Origin: Lentimicrobium sp.
GTDB lineage: Bacteria > Bacteroidota > Bacteroidia > Bacteroidales > Lentimicrobiaceae
Assembly (NCBI GenBank): GCA_013336205.1
Contig: JAAXUD010000025.1
Coordinates: 1-13,249, forward strand
Direction: 5' to 3'
DNA: 13,249 nucleotides
Shown: positions 5,837 to 11,722 of the stretch, piece after piece
Numbering within the stretch: position 1 is the stretch's first letter
Layout of the letters: each line of letters begins with the position of its first letter
The notes under the pieces: model-generated
What the model was told of the DNA's origin: nothing
What the model saw: only the letters and a program-made list of their open reading frames with translations
Database searches by the model: none
Position numbers and translations under genes: made by a program

Positions 5837-7684
5837 TTATAATTTAATGATCTTCATCACTTTGATTTGATCTTCGGAAAATACCCTGACGAAATAAATT
5901 CCCGCTGGCAGCGAACTGATTTCGTGTTCACTGTTCCCTGTTCCGCTGGTTGTATCCCATTTCTTAACGATGTTGCCAAACAGATCAACCAATTCAATTT
6001 TGAATATCGCATTTTGGAATCCGGAGCTTTTGATGTGGAAATTTCCAGGGGTGGGATTCGGGTATAGTTCTATCGCCGACAGCGCATGATCACTTATGCC
6101 AAAAGGCAACACCGGAGAATACATCACGAGTGCCCTGGATGGATCATCACTAGAATCATAAATATCTAACTGCCCGACTTCATCAGTTGTAGCATGCGAC
6201 CACTCGTTGTTCTGTGCCCAAATGGTATCCATCAGGGTTGCAGGGGTTTCAATATAAAGATCAAAGCCATCGTTGTTGTTCATGACATTATTGCCTGTTC
6301 CGGGTTCATCTGATTTTCCCATTCTTACAATACCTCTTGAACGAATACCATGCCCGCCATTCTGTGTAATCAGGTTATAATTCAGGAGTACTGAACTGGT
6401 GTCATATTCAGGGTAGAGGTCAGCCACCAATCCGTCAGCCACACAATGCTCCACCCGGTTGGAGTCGAACCGGGCTGAAGCCGTGCTGAAGTAAACGCCT
6501 GTATGAGACTCTTGAAAAGTGTTTTCTACTATTTCCCCGGCTGCAACAGCCCTGATGTATGCTCCATATGAACCTCCGGAAATCCGGTTACCCTTCATCC
6601 CGGGAAATGAAACCGAAAAAACCTGCACCCCACAAACTGCTGAAGAATCATTTTCAAATGAAATTCCTGTCGGAGCGACATACGGCAGCGTGATGATATT
6701 GTTTTCGATATATCCACCGGAAGTTGAAGTAATCCTGATTCCGCCGGATTGTCCGTCAGTTTGGATGATATTCTCACGGATCGTTACACCAGCTGATTTT
6801 GCCTGTAAATCAATACCGCCATTCGGAAACTCATTGGATGCCACCTCAGCATTGCTGATCGCTGTATAAGTTAGCGATAGTCGTCCATTTGATACTGTGT
6901 TATTCAGGAATCGGAATCCCTGGCTGGACACTGAGGACATCTCCACCCCTTCACCTATGTTGTTATCGGTTATATAATCAAGGCAGGTGGCTATAGAAAG
7001 CAGGACCAAACTATCCTGAATCTGATTATTGTAAATTTGAAGTGTATCTTTCTTCGAGACTGTTGACACTGTGAAACTCCCGCTGACCTGATTCCCTTTG
7101 AACAAAACCTCTCCATCTCTCAAACTAACACTGAAGAATGAAAAATCACTTCCAACGATACAATTTTCCACCCTGATATCTGCCAGGCATAATGATGTAT
7201 AAAGATGAATACTATCATCTACCAGGTTGTTGATAAAAGTCAGCCGCACCGTTGAATCAAGTTTGGATGTCTCATTTTTGAATGCCTGAAGCCGGCAATC
7301 GTGGACGGAGAGGGGCGCAACAGCAAGGTTCGTATTACTCATCAGCACATTGTTGCAGGTCAACCGACTGATGTTCACTGTAGTTGTATCGAGGGTATGC
7401 GAAAGGATAAAGATCCCTTCAACCAATGTAGAGTTGCGATGCTGGCCCTGAATGGAGATGTTGTGATTGATCAAGAGGGTGTCTTCCGGGTATGTTCCTT
7501 CAGCAACTGAGATATGATATCCCTGCTGGACAGATGATAATCCTTCATTAATGGTATTGAATGGATTCGTGGATGAACCATCTTCAATGCCGGTGTTGTT
7601 GGAGGCGTCGACATAGATCACCTGCTGCGCCAGTGAATAATGAACGGCGAGCAGTGAACAGAGGATGAGGATTGATTTTTTCAT
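5837..7684 (-). CDS. T9SS-exported right-handed beta-helix protein
   Basis: 615 residues. The signal peptide is residues 1-19 (MKKSILILCSLLAVHYSLA). Residues 22-90 (VIYVDASNNTGIEDGSSTNPFNTI split as VDASNNTG and NPFNTINEGL, then ISVAEGTY and ISIQGQ) are the classic opening of pectate-lyase-like parallel beta-helix proteins with a DUF1565-type start. Residues 95-525 show repeating short coils with Asn ladders: NNLV, GNQVSG, YNNQI, NNTVSNG, RENII, ENNIIT, GNRISGG, ENTFQ, NYNLITQNGGHGI. I see no clear lyase or hydrolase catalytic set, so carbohydrate binding or surface scaffolding is as likely as activity. Residues 538-615 are a T9SS type A sorting domain (IELYPNPTPGNF, LVDLFGNIV, SLPAGIYFVRV, ending KIIKL). 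It starts 85 bp after the FISUMP lipoprotein gene with a hairpin between them. Confidence 0.92.
   Translation of the reverse strand: MKKSILILCSLLAVHYSLAQQVIYVDASNNTGIEDGSSTNPFNTINEGLSSVQQGYHISVAEGTYPEDTLLINHNISIQGQHRNSTLVEGIFILSHTLDTTTVNISRLTCNNVLMSNTNLAVAPLSVHDCRLQAFKNETSKLDSTVRLTFINNLVDDSIHLYTSLCLADIRVENCIVGSDFSFFSVSLRDGEVLFKGNQVSGSFTVSTVSKKDTLQIYNNQIQDSLVLLSIATCLDYITDNNIGEGVEMSSVSSQGFRFLNNTVSNGRLSLTYTAISNAEVASNEFPNGGIDLQAKSAGVTIRENIIQTDGQSGGIRITSTSGGYIENNIITLPYVAPTGISFENDSSAVCGVQVFSVSFPGMKGNRISGGSYGAYIRAVAAGEIVENTFQESHTGVYFSTASARFDSNRVEHCVADGLVADLYPEYDTSSVLLNYNLITQNGGHGIRSRGIVRMGKSDEPGTGNNVMNNNDGFDLYIETPATLMDTIWAQNNEWSHATTDEVGQLDIYDSSDDPSRALVMYSPVLPFGISDHALSAIELYPNPTPGNFHIKSSGFQNAIFKIELVDLFGNIVKKWDTTSGTGNSEHEISSLPAGIYFVRVFSEDQIKVMKIIKL
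5924..5944 (-). repeat. Heptanucleotide repeat inside the CTD of the beta-helix gene
   Basis: Plus strand CTGTTCC at 5931-5937 and 5938-5944 are identical, preceded by an imperfect unit GTGTTCA at 5924-5930. The tract encodes GTGNSEH, directly before EISSLPAGIYF. The coding-strand unit GGAACAG (rotation AACAGGG) resembles the AACCAGG unit of the 2600-4609 gene and sits in the same loop. Confidence 0.75.
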
Positions 7685-7727
7685 GGCTTGTTTTTTTTAC
7701 CACATCGGCACAATAGATAACAACTTG

Positions 7728-7743
7728 TCCCGATCATTCGGGA
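7728..7743 (-). other. Intergenic hairpin after the FISUMP gene
   Basis: TCCCGA (7728-7733), loop TCAT, TCGGGA (7738-7743): a perfect 6-bp GC-rich stem with a tetraloop, 26 nt beyond the stop of the lipoprotein gene. No U-run follows in the direction of transcription, so it could be a weak terminator, an mRNA-stabilising stem or a short intergenic palindrome. Confidence 0.35.
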
Positions 7744-7769
7744 TAGGATTCACATATTGGGAAATAGAA

Positions 7770-8474
7770 TCAATCCTTTACCATCCTTACAGAATAACCT
7801 TCTCCCATCATACCCGGATTTCTGTGTATTTCACCATGTTTATAATACAACTCTCTGTCCCAGGCATCCCCGGAATTTACTTTTGTCGAAGTCCAAAAAT
7901 AAGCTCCCTTTGTGAGCCCAAGAAAACTGCCATTAATGGTATAAATTCCCCCTGGAAGTGCTGTGAATCCGGACTCATTGGTTGCTGCAGTATTCGGACT
8001 TGCCCAATGCCCGGTCCCGGCTTCCTTTAGTTTTCCTCCCGATACAGCAGCGCCACCTAATGTTGTATTTAACGCCTGCCAATCATCATCAGTGGAAACA
8101 TGCCAGCCTTCAGGCGCAAGTTTTCGGGGGTCATCTACCGCATAAAAGTTGTAGAGTTTCCCGTAAACCAAACTTTTAGCAGGATCATTCTGATAATCCC
8201 AGCACATCCCGGTGGTATTCATTAAACTGCTGGTCTTTTCATTCCCATTGCCTATCGGATCACCATTCCTGTAATGGGTGGTTTTAAGATTCTGAACCGT
8301 AAATACAAGGTTCCCGATCTGAACCGTGGTGTAAACGTTCCCGTCAATATCGGTCACTGAGCCCGGTGGTATGGGATTATCATCTTCCGTATTTTCTTTA
8401 CAACCCGTTGTGAAAACAAACAGTAAAAAGGCCCCAACGATAATGTACATTAAAGTTTGTGTTTTTGTTTCCAT
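7770..8474 (-). CDS. FISUMP-domain lipoprotein
   Basis: 234 residues. The N-terminus has a hydrophobic segment (IIVGAFLLFVF) and lipobox FTTGC, lipidated cysteine at residue 25. The following residues KENTEDDN are acidic, similar in character to the lipoprotein export signals that route lipoproteins to the cell surface in Bacteroidota, so surface exposure is plausible but inferred. Residues 40-233 match the Fibrobacter succinogenes major paralogous (FISUMP) domain: DIDGNVYTTVQIG, QNLKTTHYRNGDPI, CWDYQND, YGKLYNFYAV, LAPEGWHVSTDDDW, LKEAGTGHW, ESGFTALPGG, YFWTST and a final YSVRMVKD. This family is a C-type-lectin-like surface fold of unknown function that often occurs in large paralogous sets. 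The start lies 6 bp after the stop of the broken propeller gene, so the two were probably co-transcribed. METKTQTLMYII is kept as the start; Met9 is an alternative. Confidence 0.92.
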   Translation of the reverse strand: METKTQTLMYIIVGAFLLFVFTTGCKENTEDDNPIPPGSVTDIDGNVYTTVQIGNLVFTVQNLKTTHYRNGDPIGNGNEKTSSLMNTTGMCWDYQNDPAKSLVYGKLYNFYAVDDPRKLAPEGWHVSTDDDWQALNTTLGGAAVSGGKLKEAGTGHWASPNTAATNESGFTALPGGIYTINGSFLGLTKGAYFWTSTKVNSGDAWDRELYYKHGEIHRNPGMMGEGYSVRMVKD

Positions 8475-8480
8475 GACTTT

Positions 8481-8994
8481 TTATTTTTGAATGTTGAGTT
8501 TCCGGGTTAGGAATTTATTATCCGAAATTAATCGGCTGAAATAAACTCCATTTTGCAGATTGCTCACATCTATTTCAATAGTTTCTGTTCCTGCGGGGAT
8601 GAATTTTTGGAGTAACTTTCTGTCATTCAAATCAAAGATTTCGAATTCAGCTTCTTTAACTTTCAACTTTAAGCTTTGAATTTTGAACTGCCCGGTAGTT
8701 GGGTTCGGCCATACTTCCACGCCTCCCTGCCCACCTGCTTCCGTGCCGGTATTAGTCGTGTAATTCAGCAGTGTTTTCTCGCCCCCGATGATGCGTCCCA
8801 TTGTTTACGGAAGTGAAAAGTACGCCGGTCAATAATTCATCAGTTAGGTTATGCTCAAGCAGATTCCAGTCATAGCCACTTTCACTGGAATATGTAATTT
8901 GCCTCTGCGTCCCGACGGCCCATCCATATTGCTGCGCAAAAGAACTATTCAGCGCGATAAGCAGGCAGAAGAGGCCGGAGGCTTTATTTTTCAT
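8481..8994 (-). pseudogene. Collapsed, frameshifted YCF48-type propeller gene with T9SS CTD
   Basis: Two reading frames make one broken gene. The 5' part from Met at 8994 encodes a signal peptide (MKNKASGLFCLLIALNSSFA) and one YCF48-type repeat (GWAVGTQRQITYSSESG, then LLTGVLFTSVNNGT). It then runs out of frame and stops soon after. The 3' part continues the same repeat in another frame (IIGGEKTLLNYTTNTG) and carries a T9SS type A CTD (VEVWPNPTTGQFK, IFDLNDRKL, VSNLQNGVYFSRL, ending KLNIQK). Removing one base near 8793 restores one frame of about 170 residues. Even restored, it has only about 1.5 repeats where a propeller needs around seven, so there was also an internal deletion. The frameshift separates the signal peptide from the CTD, so neither piece alone should be exported and sorted. 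A sequencing error at the single base is possible. A Met at 9024 would lengthen the N-terminus without improving the signal peptide. Confidence 0.8.
8658..8685 (-). repeat. AACTTTN heptamer tract in a CTD coding sequence
   Basis: Plus strand AACTTTC, AACTTTA, AGCTTTG, AATTTTG: four 7-nt units in register, encoding part of KIQSLKLKVKE. It is the clearer copy of the heptamer family seen degenerately at 2754-2774, at a corresponding place between the PNPTTGQFK strand and the next CTD strand. Confidence 0.65.
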
Positions 8995-9060
8995 TATCTG
9001 AAAAATTGAATGGAATGGAGCCATATGAAATTCCAGTTTAGCTAACGCCAGCGAGATAAA

Positions 9061-11658
9061 TCACATAGTGATGCATTTCCTCGTGATTATATGATTGTCA
9101 ATCTGCAAACGGTAATAATAAACTCCCGGGCTTAATCCTGAGCCGTCAAAATCAATGTTATATTCCCCTTTGGGCAGAGCCTTGTTTATCAGGGTAGCTA
9201 TTTCCTGCCCGTGAATGTTGAACAGTTTTAATGTTGTAAATCCGCTCAGATCGCTTTTCCACTTTATCTGTGTTATACCGGTGAAGGGATTGGGCACATT
9301 CTGGTGTAGTTGAACAGGCGTATCATTTTCGGATACAACCGGATCTTCAATTGCCAATATCTTATCGTAGAATGGTTTTATCCCCCAGGCTTTTAAAACT
9401 CCGGAATTTCCGGGATTCCTGTCATGAATTTCCAGAATCCAGTCTCCTTCCGGATCAAGGCCAGCAAAAGCGCTCAGCGGTTGGTCGGGCTTATGATTGC
9501 CTGAAAACGGAGCCACGCCGTCTGAAACCGGGCTGGTGGCTTCATCTTTAAGTCTTAACCACAGGAAATCAGACCCCGTGGATGCCACCTGATCAACTAT
9601 TTTCTGAGAAACGCCCTGATGTGATAAGGATATTTCGAGGTCACTGACCCTGGAGTGGATTACAGAATCGAGCATGACTTCAAGACCTGTCAGTTGATAT
9701 CCGCCTTTCACGATCCAGGGAAAATCAACATTTAAGGTATCTGTAACGGTGGAGTTATCCTGAACCGGAATACTCAACCCGTTACGCAGAAAAGTACCCG
9801 GCTCATTCCAGAATCCACCGTTTACGGTATGTTTGATGGTACCGCCCCAGCCTGTGATCCAGCCGTTTTTCAGGTCGGTGAACTGAACGGAGCAAAGGTA
9901 GTTTCTCCGGATACCGCTGTACTGTGGAAACCATGTGTAACCACCATCTATGGAACGCAGCACTGTCCCCGCATCACCGACCGCCCAGCCGTTGAGGGCA
10001 TCAATAAAGAACACCGACTGCAGGGTTTCTCCGAAGCCGGAAACAATCTCCTGCCAGGTAAGCCCCCCGTCGTCAGAGAGCATGATCACACCATAGACGC
10101 CGACGGCCCAGCCATGTAATTCATCAATAAAATATACCGACCTGAAATACCAGTTGTTTGACCCCTTGATGATCGCCCGTTGCCACAACTCTCCTCCGTT
10201 ATTTGTATATAGAATGGTCGAATCCATCCCGGTAGCCCAGCCTTTCAGCGGGTTGATGAAAAACACATCGGTAAGGGGGTTTTGCGTTGGGTTTGTCTGC
10301 AATGTCCAGGTATCTCCACCGTTGGCGGTATGGGCAATCTGTCCCCACCAGTCGGCGCTTGCTACCCAGCCGGTGTTTTCATCCAGGAAAAATACCTTTT
10401 CCACCGACCCTATCACCGGGTTCGACTGGCTTGTCCAGGTAAGTCCTCCGTTTATCGTATGCATGATAACACCTTCGGAGTATTGTATGCTGCTTTCACC
10501 GACAGCCCAGCCCTCACTGGCATTTATAAAATCAACGCTGCTGAAAAATACAGGTTCATTGAGCTGTGTTTCCCATGTTTCTCCACCGTCAACAGTATGC
10601 AGGATCAGTCCGTCCCTGTTCCCTTCGTCATCCAGGCGTTCGCCTCCTGCTACCCAACCGGTATCTGCATTGATGAAATCCACATCCATGAAATAATGTG
10701 TCGGTTTTTTGTTGAGAACTTCAAATTGTGCCGATGTGCTTTCTTCTTTTTTCAACACCTGTCCGTACCAGCCCACGGCATAAACGGCATGAAACAGCGC
10801 CTGGAAGCAAACATCATTCAACCCGTATAGGGTTGGCGATTCCTTTTCAGTCCAGATGGCGCCCCCGTCGAGGGTTTCGAGGATATGACCCTGATCGCCT
10901 ACCGCATAGGCAGGTCCTGCGATGCCCTGTGTTTCAACTGATCTCATGTTAATAAACGGGGCCTGGTGTTCCTGAACCCATGTTTGTCCGTTGTCAGACG
11001 AGCTCACGATGAGAGACTGGTTGCCGCAGGCGCGGTAATCACTGTTCGGATCCACATCAATGCTCAGAAGGTTGTGAGTGGTGGGGGTTGAATGCGACTG
11101 CCAGGTTTGCCCATTGTCTTTGGTGCTGATGATCAGCCCCTGGTTACCGCACAGCCATACTTCATCGCATTCAATCTGATCAATATCCCAGAGGTTCTGA
11201 AAAGGGCAGTAGATGTTTTCCCACAATTCACCATGATTGTAGCTCTTAAGAATGACATTATGGCCACATATCCACGGACAATCACCCGTTAAAGCGGTAA
11301 CAGCATAAAGGGATTCATGGGTGCCGGCATATTGTTTTGTCCAGGTTTCACCTGCATCGTCTGTATAGAAGATTGTCCCATGTTCCCCCACAATCCATCC
11401 ATCAGTGGCAACGCCTGCCATGTAGATGCAATTCAGGTTTTCGGAGGTGCCCAAATCAACCAATTCCCAATTGAGTCCAGCGTCATCTGTTCGCATTACT
11501 GCCCCAAGATCACCCACAGCCCAGCCTTTAACTCCATTCATTACAATGGAATTCAGGTCATTTCCCTGAAGATATGGATTTTGCCAGTGCCAGCCGGCTT
11601 GAGAAAATGATGCGTTTGCAAACATAAAAATGAGCGAAAAGCAGAATAACTTTTTCAT
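9061..11658 (-). CDS. T9SS-exported YCF48-type double propeller with P-domain
   Basis: 865 residues from Met at 11658, chosen because MKKLFCFSLIFMFANASFS is a good signal peptide; a start at 11697 would add 13 residues ahead of it. Residues (from 11658) about 37-617 hold 14 repeats of about 40 residues with the pattern GWAVGD-G-(I/V)(L/M)-T-DGG-TW. Seven lie before a break near residues 307-324 and seven after it, consistent with two seven-bladed propellers like YCF48/HCF136. Residues about 627-765 are a proprotein convertase P-domain (LTGLEVMLDSVIHSRVSDLE, LSHQG, AFAGLDPEGDWILEIHDR, LKAWGI), a jelly-roll fold usually next to subtilisin-like proteases, but no protease domain is present. Residues about 777-865 are a T9SS type A CTD of the NVPNPFTGITQIKW / GQEIATLI / GVYYYRLQI kind. 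The gene lies 64 bp after the upstream propeller gene, possibly in one transcript. Binding or surface display is the likely role. Confidence 0.92.
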   Translation of the reverse strand: MKKLFCFSLIFMFANASFSQAGWHWQNPYLQGNDLNSIVMNGVKGWAVGDLGAVMRTDDAGLNWELVDLGTSENLNCIYMAGVATDGWIVGEHGTIFYTDDAGETWTKQYAGTHESLYAVTALTGDCPWICGHNVILKSYNHGELWENIYCPFQNLWDIDQIECDEVWLCGNQGLIISTKDNGQTWQSHSTPTTHNLLSIDVDPNSDYRACGNQSLIVSSSDNGQTWVQEHQAPFINMRSVETQGIAGPAYAVGDQGHILETLDGGAIWTEKESPTLYGLNDVCFQALFHAVYAVGWYGQVLKKEESTSAQFEVLNKKPTHYFMDVDFINADTGWVAGGERLDDEGNRDGLILHTVDGGETWETQLNEPVFFSSVDFINASEGWAVGESSIQYSEGVIMHTINGGLTWTSQSNPVIGSVEKVFFLDENTGWVASADWWGQIAHTANGGDTWTLQTNPTQNPLTDVFFINPLKGWATGMDSTILYTNNGGELWQRAIIKGSNNWYFRSVYFIDELHGWAVGVYGVIMLSDDGGLTWQEIVSGFGETLQSVFFIDALNGWAVGDAGTVLRSIDGGYTWFPQYSGIRRNYLCSVQFTDLKNGWITGWGGTIKHTVNGGFWNEPGTFLRNGLSIPVQDNSTVTDTLNVDFPWIVKGGYQLTGLEVMLDSVIHSRVSDLEISLSHQGVSQKIVDQVASTGSDFLWLRLKDEATSPVSDGVAPFSGNHKPDQPLSAFAGLDPEGDWILEIHDRNPGNSGVLKAWGIKPFYDKILAIEDPVVSENDTPVQLHQNVPNPFTGITQIKWKSDLSGFTTLKLFNIHGQEIATLINKALPKGEYNIDFDGSGLSPGVYYYRLQIDNHIITRKCITM

Positions 11659-11722
11659 GGCTTTGAATTTTAAAGACATTAAAGACCCGATTTCCACAAT
11701 TACACTGATTTAATCAATAGCG

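Noticed and set aside
725..8480. Bacteroidota-type promoters (TTTG and TAnnTTTG boxes) in the intergenic gaps.
   Set aside because: Gaps upstream of the starts were scanned by eye. Partial matches exist, but none had both boxes at acceptable spacing.
10154..10830. Two long overlapping plus-strand open frames (about 180 codons each) opposite the P-domain gene.
   Set aside because: They lie wholly antisense to a convincing signal-peptide, repeat and CTD protein. Their translations show no domain, and their openness follows from the repetitive codon use of the real gene.
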